From Myxococcus stipitatus DSM 14675 (GTDB lineage Bacteria > Myxococcota > Myxococcia > Myxococcales > Myxococcaceae), in assembly GCF_000331735.1 (NCBI RefSeq), contig NC_020126.1, forward strand, positions 7,257,501 to 7,321,500: a stretch of DNA of 64,000 nt. The letters run 5' to 3'. A model generated the notes under the pieces. That model had not been told where the DNA came from. It made no database searches and was given only the letters and a program-made list of their open reading frames with translations. The position numbers and the translations under genes were made by a program. Shown in pieces: positions 1 through 7,899 of this stretch (the stretch's first letter is position 1; each line of letters begins with the position of its first letter).

Positions 1-585
1 AAGGCGCGCGCGTGGAACTCCGCCTACGAGGTGGACACCAAGGTGGAGGAGCTGTTGCGCCAGTGGGAGGCCGCGCGAGGCACCCGCCCCCTGGTCGTCT
101 TCACCGGAGACCACGGCGAGGAGTTCCGCGAGCACGGCCGCGTGGGTCACGCCAGCGACGTCACCGAGCTCCAGCTGCATGTCCCCATGCTCATCTTCGA
201 CGAGCGCCTGGCGCCCGGCGAGGTCGACTCCGTCACGGGCCACATCGACCTGGTGCCCACGCTGTTCGACCTGCTCGGGGATACACATCCGCCGGAGAAG
301 CTGGGCGACGGCATTCCGATGACGCGGCCGGACCCTCGGCGCTACCTGCTCACCACCATCGGCTGGGAGCCTCGCTACGCGCTCATCGGCCGGGAGCTGA
401 AGGTGCGCTTCGGCGCGGGACTCCCGGGCACGGAGCTCTCGGACATGTGGGACCGCCCGCTGCCGGACGCGCAGGAGCGCTTCGCCGCCGAGGCCCCTCG
501 CATCCTCCGCCGCCTCCGAGGGGGCGACGCGGAGCGCGAGGAGTCCCCCGAGCCCACGAGCACCGCGACGACGCCTCCACGCTGA
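1..585 (+). CDS. Sulfatase / alkaline-phosphatase-fold hydrolase, C-terminal part
   Basis: The gene is open at the window edge; only about the last 194 codons are present, in the frame that begins at base 1. The motif FTGDHGEEFREHG followed by GHASD is the metal-binding DHG region of arylsulfatases and related phosphatase-fold enzymes, and HVPMLIF then DLVPTLFDLLG is the usual stretch after it. The segment carrying the modified Cys/Ser nucleophile would lie upstream of the window. It probably hydrolyses a sulfate or phosphate ester, or transfers a phospho group; substrate cannot be told. It ends 24 bp before the converging gene at 610. The family call is fairly secure, the specific reaction is not. 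Confidence 0.75.
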   Translation, partial: KARAWNSAYEVDTKVEELLRQWEAARGTRPLVVFTGDHGEEFREHGRVGHASDVTELQLHVPMLIFDERLAPGEVDSVTGHIDLVPTLFDLLGDTHPPEKLGDGIPMTRPDPRRYLLTTIGWEPRYALIGRELKVRFGAGLPGTELSDMWDRPLPDAQERFAAEAPRILRRLRGGDAEREESPEPTSTATTPPR

Positions 586-609
586 GGCGACGCGCGGAGC
601 GCCCGCACC

Positions 610-1203
610 TCAGAAGCGGAGCCGAGCCCCCAGCGCGAGCGAGAACAGCCCCGTGTTCACCGTGAGCGGGTTCTGGACGAACTGGACGATGCGGTAGTCG
701 GTGGCGACCAGCTCGTAGTAGCCCTCCAACACGGACACGCCCAGCTCCGGCATGGCGTGCCCCACGCTTCCACCCAAGAGGAGCGCGGGGCGCAGCGCCG
801 TCTTGAACCAGTAGTAGCCGGGCTCGTAGCGGTCCGGCAGCGTCAGGAAGTATCGGTCGCCGAAGGTGTAGCTGAACGCCGCGCCCACGGTGAGCGGGCG
901 GATGCTCCAGTCTCCCCGGGCGATGTGGAACGGATGCCACTGGGCCTTGAGGGTCAGCGTCACGAAGTCCGCGCCCGCGACGGCTCGAGGCGCCCAGCCG
1001 AGCAGCACCTGCACGTCCACCTGCTCATCCAGGAACGCCCACCCCGGCCCCGCGGCCAGCATCCCGAGGGAGCCCGCGAACTGGAGTGACGCGTGGTCCG
1101 GCACGTACCACGGCGCCTCGGAGGCCCGAGACTCCGCGCGCGCGGGAAGCCCCAGGAGCAGCCACACCACCAGCAGTCCCGCCGCGAGTCCCGAGCGATT
1201 CAT
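610..1203 (-). CDS. Secreted/outer-membrane beta-barrel-like protein
   Basis: This 197-aa protein has a clear Sec signal peptide (MNRSGLAAGLLVVWLLLGLPARA, cleaved near ARA-ES). The mature part has alternating aromatic and polar stretches and a final Arg-Leu-Phe; a C-terminal Phe is the usual signal of outer-membrane beta barrels. No enzymatic motif is visible. Its ATG overlaps the stop of the upstream phosphoesterase gene in the arrangement TGATG, so the two are translationally coupled and probably act together at the cell envelope. Function unknown; a small outer-membrane barrel is the best reading. Confidence 0.6.
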   Translation of the reverse strand: MNRSGLAAGLLVVWLLLGLPARAESRASEAPWYVPDHASLQFAGSLGMLAAGPGWAFLDEQVDVQVLLGWAPRAVAGADFVTLTLKAQWHPFHIARGDWSIRPLTVGAAFSYTFGDRYFLTLPDRYEPGYYWFKTALRPALLLGGSVGHAMPELGVSVLEGYYELVATDYRIVQFVQNPLTVNTGLFSLALGARLRF

Positions 1204-1976
1204 CAGTAGAAGACCTGCTCGATGCGCACCGAGTCACCCGCGACGGTGACCACCAGGTAGTTCCGCAACTCGAGTGCATCGGTGATGAAGTAGCGCACGC
1301 CCTCGCGCACATCGCTGCTGAAGCGGTGGACGTGGCCGTGGAAGGACACCACGACATCGCGCTCCGCCTGGAGGTGCTCGAAGGGCTCCTTCAGCGACGG
1401 GTCGAAGTCCGAATGCCACGGCGGAACATGGGAGAAGGTGAACAGGTGTCCTCCGCGCGGCGGCGACATCAACTCCGCGCGCAGCAGGTCCAGGTCCGGC
1501 ACGTCGCCGGGGTAGTCGAACTCGCGGGAGTTCGAATCGAAGAGGACGAAGCGGCTGCCGCCGTAGTCGAACGACAGGTCCGCCGCGCCGAAGTGGTGGA
1601 GGAAGAGCTGCCGCCCCGTCCCCAAGAGGTCGTGATTACCGATGACGGCCAGTGCGGGCACCGGCGCATCGTTGAGCAGGCTCGCCACCCGGCCATACTC
1701 CTGGGCCGAGCTGAACTCCGTCAGGTCGCCCACCTGGATGACGAAGTCGACCTCCCGCGTCGCCACGTCCTTCATGGCGTCGTTCGCCTCCCTCAAGAAG
1801 ACGCCGATGTCGCCCATCACCGCGAAGCGGAAGGCGCCGTCACCGCGGTCTCTCGGGAGCTTCTCGAGCGCGCGCGCGTTCACGTCCTGCTCGCCCCCAC
1901 GGACCTCGTAGGGGTGCAACTCGAAGACGCCGCACCCCGCGAAGAGCAGCAACAACCATGGGAGCCAATACCTCAC
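1203..1976 (-). CDS. Calcineurin-like metallophosphoesterase lipoprotein
   Basis: The motifs of a binuclear metallophosphoesterase are in order: FAVMGDIG (D-x-x), VIQVGDLTEF (GDxx), VIGNHDLLG (GNHD), FTFSHVPPW (H) and SFHGHVHRF (GHxH). All metal ligands except the first DxH histidine are obvious. The GTG at 1976 gives a short signal VRYWLPWLLLLFAGC ending in a lipobox, so the enzyme is probably a lipoprotein facing the periplasm. A longer frame reaches 2045, but that leader would put an untypical 37 residues before the Cys. The gene is coupled by TGATG to the beta-barrel gene downstream. Substrate unknown. Confidence 0.72.
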   Translation of the reverse strand: MRYWLPWLLLLFAGCGVFELHPYEVRGGEQDVNARALEKLPRDRGDGAFRFAVMGDIGVFLREANDAMKDVATREVDFVIQVGDLTEFSSAQEYGRVASLLNDAPVPALAVIGNHDLLGTGRQLFLHHFGAADLSFDYGGSRFVLFDSNSREFDYPGDVPDLDLLRAELMSPPRGGHLFTFSHVPPWHSDFDPSLKEPFEHLQAERDVVVSFHGHVHRFSSDVREGVRYFITDALELRNYLVVTVAGDSVRIEQVFY

Positions 1977-2248
1977 GGCCGTCCAGGTAACGACGTGATG
2001 CAACCTCTTCAACCCTTGGGCCGAGTCCACCGCCCGACATGACACATGTGCTCATGCCCACCATCACCTGACGGACACATCTCGCGCGCGCAGTGCGCGC
2101 TCGAAGCCGATGACGTTGTCGACTGCTTCGCCCTCGCCGCGTTGTCCGAGCGTCACAGTCTCTTCACCCTCCGGCCGTGAGCGCCGGATATGTCCTGCGC
2201 ACGGAGGTCCATCCCGGGCCTGCGTGAGGAAGCCAGGAGCACACGAAC

Positions 2249-2677
2249 GTGAGCGCCTTGCTGTCGTTCATCATGGTGGCGGCCAGTCCCGTGGGCGGCA
2301 TGCTCGCGGCCGTGCCGCTGGGCATCCTCGGCCTGGGCTATCCTCCGTGGGCCGTGGTCGTCGCGTGCGTGCCGCTGGGATATCTCCAGGTCCTCGCCGT
2401 GGACCTGGGCTGGGACGCACTCGAGCGCGTGGAGCTGTGGCGGCGGCTGCGCTCCCGCCCCCGCGGAGCGATGGTGCACCAGTTGCTGTCGCACTGCGGT
2501 GGCTTCTGGTCCACCGCGGCGCTCGTCCCGTTGGTGGGACCGTGGGCCGTGATGGGGCTGATGCGGACCGCGGGAGTGCCTCAACGCCGCGTGGCCTTCC
2601 CCATCCTCTTCGCCTTGACGGTGATTGCGTCCCTCCTCGGAATCGTGTGTGCCGTGGCCCCCGAGTGGGTTCGTTGA
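2249..2677 (+). CDS. Small integral membrane protein, unknown function
   Basis: The 142-aa product has about four hydrophobic segments (residues 5-25, 30-50, 85-105 and 118-138) with a basic loop WRRLRSRPR between the second and third. The GTG start has an AGGAGC element about 8 bases upstream. The sequence is not recognised beyond a distant look of small transporter-like membrane proteins. It sits just before the D-glutamate genes on the same strand, 78 bp upstream, but nothing ties it to them functionally. Confidence 0.5.
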   Translation: MSALLSFIMVAASPVGGMLAAVPLGILGLGYPPWAVVVACVPLGYLQVLAVDLGWDALERVELWRRLRSRPRGAMVHQLLSHCGGFWSTAALVPLVGPWAVMGLMRTAGVPQRRVAFPILFALTVIASLLGIVCAVAPEWVR

Positions 2678-2755
2678 CCTTGCCGGCATCTCGGGGAAGT
2701 GCTGAAAAGTCCTGCAACCGAGAAGGCCCCAGACCGGGGCGCGGGGAGGACGTTG

Positions 2756-3772
2756 GTGGAGATCCAGAAGCCCTACCTGTTGTTCCTGGGGGATGTACCC
2801 GACCAGCTCGCGGCGAAGACGGCGCACGGCATCGTCGACTGGAGGCCCGAGTGGTGCGTCGGCCAGCTCCGGCTCCCTGGCTGCAAGGCGGACTGCGGCC
2901 TGACGGACCTGGACATCGCCCAGGCGAAGGCGAAGGGCGTCAAGACGCTCATCGTCGGCGTGGCCAACGCGGGAGGCGTGCTGCCGGAGCACTGGGTGGG
3001 CAAGTTGGTGGAGGCGCTGGATGCGGGCATGGACGTGGCGACGGGGCTGCACAGGCGCCTGTCGTCCTTCCCCGCCATCGCGGAGGCGGCCCGGCGCAAC
3101 GGCCGCGCGCTGCATGACGTGCGGATTCCGGACATGGAGTTCGCGACGGGCAAGGGGACTCGGCGTCAGGGGTTGCGGCTGCTGACGGTGGGGACGGATT
3201 GCTCGGTGGGGAAGAAGTACACGGCGCTCGCGCTGGAGAAGGAGATGCGCGCGCGAGGACTCCAGGCGGACTTCCGCGCCACGGGGCAGACGGGCATCTT
3301 CATCTCGGGCCGCGGGGTGGCCATCGACGCGGTGGTGTCCGACTTCGTGGCCGGCGCGGCGGAGTGGCTGTCACCGGAGAACGCGGTGGACCACTGGGAT
3401 TTGGTGGAAGGACAGGGGTCGCTGTTCCACCCCTCGTTCGCGGGGGTGACGCTCGGGCTGCTGCACGGCGCGCAGCCGGACGCCTTCGTCGTCTGCCATG
3501 AGCCGACGCGCACGAAGATGCGGGGTGTCCAGCATGCGCTCCCCTCCATCCAGGCGGTCATCGAGCGCACCGTGCTGGAGGGGCAGCTGACGAACCCTGG
3601 CATCCGGTGCACCGGGTTGGCCATCAACACCGAGCACCTGGCGGAGCCGGAGGCCCTGGGGCTGCTGGAGCGGCTGGGGCGGGAGCACGGGCTGCCGTGT
3701 GTCGACCCCATTCGGACGGGTGTCGGGCCGCTGGTGGATGAGCTGGTGCGCCGCTTCCCGGCTCGGGGCTGA
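2756..3772 (+). CDS. dgcN: DUF1611-family protein DgcN (D-glutamate N-acetylation, D-Glu catabolism)
   Basis: The protein begins VEIQKPYLLFLGDV and continues AAKTAHGIVDWRPE, the hallmark N-terminus of the DUF1611/DgcN family. A P-loop-like segment TVGTDCSVGKKYTAL lies near residues 140-154. Members work with DgcA: DgcN is reported to acetylate D-glutamate and DgcA converts N-acetyl-D-Glu to the L form. The GTG at 2756 is preferred because a strong GGGGAGGA ends 5 bases before it and homologues start here; an upstream GTG at 2699 adds 19 unconserved residues. dgcA follows after 6 bp, so the two form an operon. Family call strong, exact chemistry from family knowledge. Confidence 0.85.
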   Translation: MEIQKPYLLFLGDVPDQLAAKTAHGIVDWRPEWCVGQLRLPGCKADCGLTDLDIAQAKAKGVKTLIVGVANAGGVLPEHWVGKLVEALDAGMDVATGLHRRLSSFPAIAEAARRNGRALHDVRIPDMEFATGKGTRRQGLRLLTVGTDCSVGKKYTALALEKEMRARGLQADFRATGQTGIFISGRGVAIDAVVSDFVAGAAEWLSPENAVDHWDLVEGQGSLFHPSFAGVTLGLLHGAQPDAFVVCHEPTRTKMRGVQHALPSIQAVIERTVLEGQLTNPGIRCTGLAINTEHLAEPEALGLLERLGREHGLPCVDPIRTGVGPLVDELVRRFPARG

Positions 3773-3778
3773 GGGTCC

Positions 3779-4765
3779 ATGCGCAAGGTCACCATCAAGC
3801 ATGAGAGCTGGCCCATCGCGGGCAGCTTCACCATCTCCCGAGGCTCGAAGACCTCCGCCGAGGTGGTGGTCGTCACGCTCGAGGAGGGCGGCGCCGTGGG
3901 GCGCGGCGAGTGTGTCCCCTACGCGCGTTATGGCGAGACGGTGGATGGGGTGCTGCGGGCCTTGGAGGCCGCGAGGCCGCGAATCGAGGCGGGCCTGGGG
4001 CGAGACGGTGTCCCCGAGGTGCTGGAGCCCCGGGCTGCGCGCAATGCATTGGACTGTGCGCTGTGGGACCTGGAGGCGAAGAAGGCGGGAAAGCCTGTCT
4101 GGGAATTGCTGGGCATGGCCGCGCCTGGACCACTCGTCACCGCGTACACGCTGAGCCTGGACACGGTGGAGGCCATGGGTGCCGCCGCGAAGAAGTCCGC
4201 GCACCGGCCCTTGCTCAAGGTGAAGCTGGGGCGAGGGAGCACGGAGGACCTCGAGCGGCTGCGGGCCATTCGCGCGGGAGCGCCCGCGAGCCGGCTCATC
4301 GTGGATGCGAATGAAGGGTGGAGGCCCGAGGAGCTGCCCACGCTGCTGGCGGCCTGTGCGGAGCTGGGGGTGGTGATGGTGGAGCAGCCGCTGCCCGCGT
4401 CCGATGATGAGGCATTGCGAGGGTTGCGCCGTCCGGTGGCGGTCTGCGCCGATGAGTCCGCGCATGACCGTCATGGATTGACAGAGCTTGTCGGCAAGTA
4501 CGACGCCATCAACATCAAGCTCGACAAGACGGGAGGACTCACCGAGGCCCTGGCCCTGGCCCGGGAAGCGCGAGGGCATGGGCTTCAGCTCATGGTGGGC
4601 TGCATGGTCTCCACGTCGCTGGCGATGGCGCCCGCCGCGCTGGTGGCACAAGGCGCCGAGGTGGTGGACCTGGATGGGCCGCTGCTGCTCGCCAGGGACC
4701 GCGAGCCGGGCATCCACTTCGAGGGCAACACCCTCTTCTGGCCGCCCCGGGAACTGTGGGGCTGA
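3779..4765 (+). CDS. dgcA: Enolase-superfamily racemase DgcA (N-acetyl-D-glutamate racemase / dipeptide-epimerase type)
   Basis: This 328-aa enolase-superfamily protein has the muconate-lactonising subgroup layout: the KVK catalytic motif at residues 147-149, metal ligands D176 (VDANEGW), E202 (VEQPL) and D225 (ADES), and the second-base Lys in NIKLDKTGG near 247-250. This pattern is shared by dipeptide epimerases and by DgcA. The neighbour dgcN, 6 bp upstream, argues for N-acetyl-D-glutamate racemisation rather than L-Ala-D/L-Glu epimerisation, although both would recycle D-Glu from peptidoglycan. The gene converges on the metalloprotease array, with a 14-bp hairpin between them. Confidence 0.85.
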   Translation: MRKVTIKHESWPIAGSFTISRGSKTSAEVVVVTLEEGGAVGRGECVPYARYGETVDGVLRALEAARPRIEAGLGRDGVPEVLEPRAARNALDCALWDLEAKKAGKPVWELLGMAAPGPLVTAYTLSLDTVEAMGAAAKKSAHRPLLKVKLGRGSTEDLERLRAIRAGAPASRLIVDANEGWRPEELPTLLAACAELGVVMVEQPLPASDDEALRGLRRPVAVCADESAHDRHGLTELVGKYDAINIKLDKTGGLTEALALAREARGHGLQLMVGCMVSTSLAMAPAALVAQGAEVVDLDGPLLLARDREPGIHFEGNTLFWPPRELWG

Positions 4766-4771
4766 GGAGCC

Positions 4772-4807
4772 CTCCTGGCCATGGGGATGTCTGCCCATGG
4801 CCAGGAG
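4772..4807. terminator. 14-bp perfect hairpin, bidirectional terminator candidate
   Basis: CTCCTGGCCATGGG at 4772-4785 is exactly complementary to 4794-4807, with an 8-nt loop. It lies between the stop of dgcA (4765) and the stop of the converging metalloprotease gene (4830), where a bidirectional terminator is expected. Related hairpins follow each of the other three metalloprotease genes. There is no strong T-run on either side. Confidence 0.6.
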
Positions 4808-4829
4808 AGTCCCGCTGAGCGCGTCGCCG

Positions 4830-5783
4830 CTACGGCGTCGTGACCGCTGAGACAATCAGAGAAGGAGCCAGGCCATAGATGGAGATGGCCGCACGGTAGT
4901 CCGTTTCCGTCTGGGCATACCCAAGCGATGACCCAGGAGGTCGACATCTGTGATAGTGCATCACTGACTGAGTGTCATACCCGCCCACGAGCAGCCGTGC
5001 ATCATCTTCGTGCCCTGGAGCTCCCACATCTTCCTCCTCGAGATCTTCAGCGGAACAGTCTGGTGTCGGCACCGCCCACATGTGCTCGTGACGGAAGCCA
5101 AGCACATGACCCAACTCATGGCGCAGTCTCCCTTCGAGCGTCTTCCCCCACGCTGTCGAGGTAAAGGCACTTGGACCGAGGTGGAGTATCTGGTCCTTGC
5201 GCAGGGCGCTCGGATAGAAGGCCAAGGCCTCATATGGGTTCGAACCCAATACCGGCGCAGGTCTGACGGCGAAAGTCACGGTGCGAGGGGTGTCGTCCAG
5301 TTCCTGCTCAAGGTCGCAGATATCGTCTTCGGACGGGATATAGCCGAAACTCACTCCGACTCGGCGACTCCAGGAGTCCCCAGCTATTTCCATCGCAGCT
5401 TTGACTTCATCCTTCTGCGTCGAGTCAAACGCATTGGAGATGCAATACGTCAACCCACGTCTCCCTGCGGGCCAGACATCGTCAACAATTGCATTCCCCA
5501 CCACCCTCCGCAGGCTGACTGTCAATGACTGGGACACACGAGTCGAGTGTTCCTTGAAATATTCGCGCAGCGCCTCCTCGCCACGAATGGCGATATCTCC
5601 CTCGACGATGAAGACGCCCGGGTGCGCGGCGCTTTCGACCACCTGAGCACGGAAAGCCTTCCACCCATCGTCAAAGGTCTCGTCACGGGAAGGGACTCCG
5701 ATGTCCGAAGCCTCGCCGCAGGAGACCGCCAAGGCGAGCACGAGTGCTTGCGCTGTTCTCAAGCCAAATCTGGGCATCCTCAT
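4830..5783 (-). CDS. Astacin-like metalloprotease lipoprotein, array copy A
   Basis: A 317-aa putative secreted zinc protease. Residues 1-22 are a signal with a lipobox-like LAVSC (Cys22). The pro-region holds FIVEGDIAI (E61, G62, D63), resembling the astacin propeptide FxGDI aspartate switch. The active site is HELGHVLGFRHEH at 222-234 (zinc His222, His226, His232; Glu223) and the Met-turn is SVMHY at 273-277. These are metzincin hallmarks, nearest to astacin/M57-type peptidases. The catalytic domain differs clearly from copies B-D, whereas residues 1-75 are nearly the same. It follows its small partner gene after 13 nt. ATG 5783 is chosen over a longer frame lacking a signal; ATG 5777 is also possible. 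Confidence 0.8.
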   Translation of the reverse strand: MRMPRFGLRTAQALVLALAVSCGEASDIGVPSRDETFDDGWKAFRAQVVESAAHPGVFIVEGDIAIRGEEALREYFKEHSTRVSQSLTVSLRRVVGNAIVDDVWPAGRRGLTYCISNAFDSTQKDEVKAAMEIAGDSWSRRVGVSFGYIPSEDDICDLEQELDDTPRTVTFAVRPAPVLGSNPYEALAFYPSALRKDQILHLGPSAFTSTAWGKTLEGRLRHELGHVLGFRHEHMWAVPTPDCSAEDLEEEDVGAPGHEDDARLLVGGYDTQSVMHYHRCRPPGSSLGYAQTETDYRAAISIYGLAPSLIVSAVTTP

Positions 5784-5796
5784 TGAGGCCCCCGAC

Positions 5797-6132
5797 TCAG
5801 TTGAAGTTGATGTAGTGGAACGTGGGGTAGGCGGGGCTCTCCACGTAACAACCCGAATCCACCACCTCGAACCGAACTTCCTTCCCCGCAAGGAACGCCC
5901 CCGTCAGCAGCGACAGGATGTTCTTCCCTCCCGTCGACGCCATCGACCAGCGCAGCGAGTTGCCCGAGCACGCCGCAGGGCCCGTCGCGGCACCCGCCAC
6001 TTCCACCCAGCACGTGTTGTCACTCACCGCGCACCCGATGTTCGTGATCGTCCGCAGCCCCGTCGAAGAGGCCGCCGCCTCACCCGCGAAACCCAGGACC
6101 GCCACCATCGACAGCATCATCAGCTTCTTCAT
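5797..6132 (-). CDS. Small secreted four-Cys protein, array copy A
   Basis: A 111-aa protein with signal peptide MKKLMMLSMVAVLGFAGEAAA and a mature part of about 90 residues carrying four Cys (GCAV, NTCW, AACS, SGCY). The centre GGKNILSLLTGAFLAGKEVRFEV looks like a helix followed by a strand, and the protein ends HYINFN. It is the first gene of its two-gene unit; the protease starts 13 nt later. The mature sequence differs from copies B-D at only a few positions. GGAGCTC upstream is the ribosome site. Function unknown; an exported partner, inhibitor or delivery subunit of the protease is inferred from the fixed pairing. Confidence 0.8.
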   Translation of the reverse strand: MKKLMMLSMVAVLGFAGEAAASSTGLRTITNIGCAVSDNTCWVEVAGAATGPAACSGNSLRWSMASTGGKNILSLLTGAFLAGKEVRFEVVDSGCYVESPAYPTFHYINFN

Positions 6133-6297
6133 AGGAATGAGCTCCAGAAATGACTTCCACTGAGTTTGAACCAACACCAGGCGCGAATATGCCTCTCGGA
6201 CCCGACCTGAGCCGGGTACACACCGAGCACCGACTTCTATTGTTCCTGTCAGCAACTCCGCACACCTGCCGCTCCGACCGCCACAGGCCCCAAAAGC

Positions 6298-6334
6298 CTC
6301 CTGGCCATGAGAATGCCTGTCCCATGGCCAGGAG
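6298..6334 (-). terminator. Hairpin terminator after metalloprotease copy B
   Basis: CTCCTGGCCATG (6298-6309) pairs exactly with CATGGCCAGGAG (6323-6334). It lies 35 nt past the protease stop at 6369, and on the minus strand the stem is followed by GCTTTT. It belongs to the duplicated unit. Confidence 0.65.
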
Positions 6335-6368
6335 ATTTTCAGCAAGCACGTCTCGCGAGATGTCGCGG

Positions 6369-7313
6369 CTACAGCGGAGTGACAGCTGAAACAATCAAGG
6401 ACGGCGCCAAGCCATAGAGGGAGATGGCCGCACGGTAGTCCGTTTCCGTCTGGGCATAGCCCCCCACTGAACCGGGAGGCCTGCACTGGGGATAGAACAT
6501 GACCGACGCCGTATCATACCCCCCCACGAGCAATCGACCGTCATCCTCAAGCCCAGGCGCTCCTGTGTCTTCCGCCTCGATGTCATCGGAACAACTGCCT
6601 ATCGGCTCCGCCCACATGTGTTCGTGACGGAATCCCAGAACATGCCCCAACTCATGGCGGAGAATCCCTTCCAGCGTACGTCCGCCACTTGACGTGGTGA
6701 AGGCATTCGGACTGATGTTCAAGATCGCCTCATGGCGAGCAGCACTCGGAAAGAAGGCCGCTGCCAAATACTCATGTTCCTCCGCCTGTGGACTAGGCTT
6801 GACGTCGAAAGTCACGTTGAGATTGAAGTCCGGTGGCTCTTGAGCACACATTCCGTCTTCAGACGGAATGTGGCGAATCGTCACCCCGACTCGTCGACTC
6901 CAAGACTCCGCGGCCGTGGCCATTGCGGTAATCACGAGACTCTTCTGTGTACCAAATGCATCAGAGATGCAATACGTCAACGAATGCTTCGCGGCGTCAG
7001 TCCAGACGTCGTCCACAAACATACCGCCCCCCACAGGCCGCTGACTGATCGTCAGCGGCTGTGACGTGCGAGCCATGAAATCATTGTAATACTTGCGCAG
7101 CGCCTCCTCGCCATGGATGGCGATGTCTCCTTCGACGATGAAAACCCCAGGCCTCGCGGAGCTTTCAACCACCTGGGCACGGAAAGCCTTCCACCCATCG
7201 TCAAAGGTCTCGTCACGGGAAGGGACTCCGATGTCCGAAGCCTCTCCGCAGGAGACCGCCAAGGCGAGCACGATTGCTTGCGCTGTTCTCAAGCCAAATC
7301 TGGGCATCCTCAT
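6369..7313 (-). CDS. Astacin-like metalloprotease lipoprotein, array copy B
   Basis: A 314-aa paralogue of copy A. The first 75 residues, including the LAVSC lipobox and FIVEGDIAI, are nearly identical to copy A. The catalytic motif HELGHVLGFRHEH starts at His220. The Met-turn reads SVMFY instead of the SVMHY of the other three copies; Met and the zinc-side Tyr are kept, so activity is plausible. The middle region (about 85-205) is strongly diverged from the other copies. Preceded by its partner gene after 13 nt and followed by a hairpin. Likely processed outside the cytoplasm; target unknown. Confidence 0.8.
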   Translation of the reverse strand: MRMPRFGLRTAQAIVLALAVSCGEASDIGVPSRDETFDDGWKAFRAQVVESSARPGVFIVEGDIAIHGEEALRKYYNDFMARTSQPLTISQRPVGGGMFVDDVWTDAAKHSLTYCISDAFGTQKSLVITAMATAAESWSRRVGVTIRHIPSEDGMCAQEPPDFNLNVTFDVKPSPQAEEHEYLAAAFFPSAARHEAILNISPNAFTTSSGGRTLEGILRHELGHVLGFRHEHMWAEPIGSCSDDIEAEDTGAPGLEDDGRLLVGGYDTASVMFYPQCRPPGSVGGYAQTETDYRAAISLYGLAPSLIVSAVTPL

Positions 7314-7326
7314 TGAGGTCCCCGAC

Positions 7327-7662
7327 TCAGTTGAAGTTGATGTAGTGGAACGTGGGGTAGGCGGGGCTCTCCACGTAACAACCCGAGTCCACCACCTCGA
7401 ACCGAACTTCCTTCCCTGCCAGGAACGCTCCCGTCAGCAGCGACAGGATGTTCTTCCCTCCCGTCGACGCCATCGACCAGCGCAGCGAGTTGCCCGAGCA
7501 CCCCGCGGGGCCCGCCGCCGCACCCGCCACCTCCACCCAGCACGTGTTGTCGCTCACCGCGCACCCGATGTTCGTGATCTTCCGCAGCCCCGTCGACGAG
7601 GCCGCCGCCTCACCCGCGAAACCCAGCACCGCCACCATCGACACCATCATCATCTTCTTCAT
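7327..7662 (-). CDS. Small secreted four-Cys protein, array copy B
   Basis: 111 aa, signal peptide MKKMMMVSMVAVLGFAGEAAA, four Cys in the mature part and the same GKNILSLLTGAFLAGKEV core and HYINFN end as copy A, with which it shares the SGCYVES ending variant. The roughly 90 bp upstream (gagctccagaaatgactt and onwards) is almost the same as upstream of copy A, so promoter and leader were duplicated too. Start ATG 7662 has GGAGCTC upstream. First gene of its two-gene unit; function unknown. Confidence 0.8.
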   Translation of the reverse strand: MKKMMMVSMVAVLGFAGEAAASSTGLRKITNIGCAVSDNTCWVEVAGAAAGPAGCSGNSLRWSMASTGGKNILSLLTGAFLAGKEVRFEVVDSGCYVESPAYPTFHYINFN

Positions 7663-7827
7663 ATGAGTGAGCTCCAGAAATGACTTCCACTGAGTTTGAA
7701 CCAACACCAGGCGCGAATACGCCTCTTGAGCCCGACCTGGGCCGGGTACACACTGAGCACTGACTTCCATTGTTCCTGACAGCAACTCCGCACACCCGCC
7801 GCACCGACCGCAACAGGCCCCAAAGGC

Positions 7828-7864
7828 CTCCTGACCATGAGAATGCCTGTCCCATGGCCAGGAG
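7828..7864 (-). terminator. Hairpin terminator after metalloprotease copy C
   Basis: CTCCTGACCATG (7828-7839) pairs with CATGGCCAGGAG (7853-7864) with one G-T type mismatch. It lies 36 nt past the stop at 7900 and belongs to the duplicated unit. Confidence 0.6.
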
Positions 7865-7899
7865 ATTTTCAGCAAGCACGTCTCCGCGAGACGTCGCGG

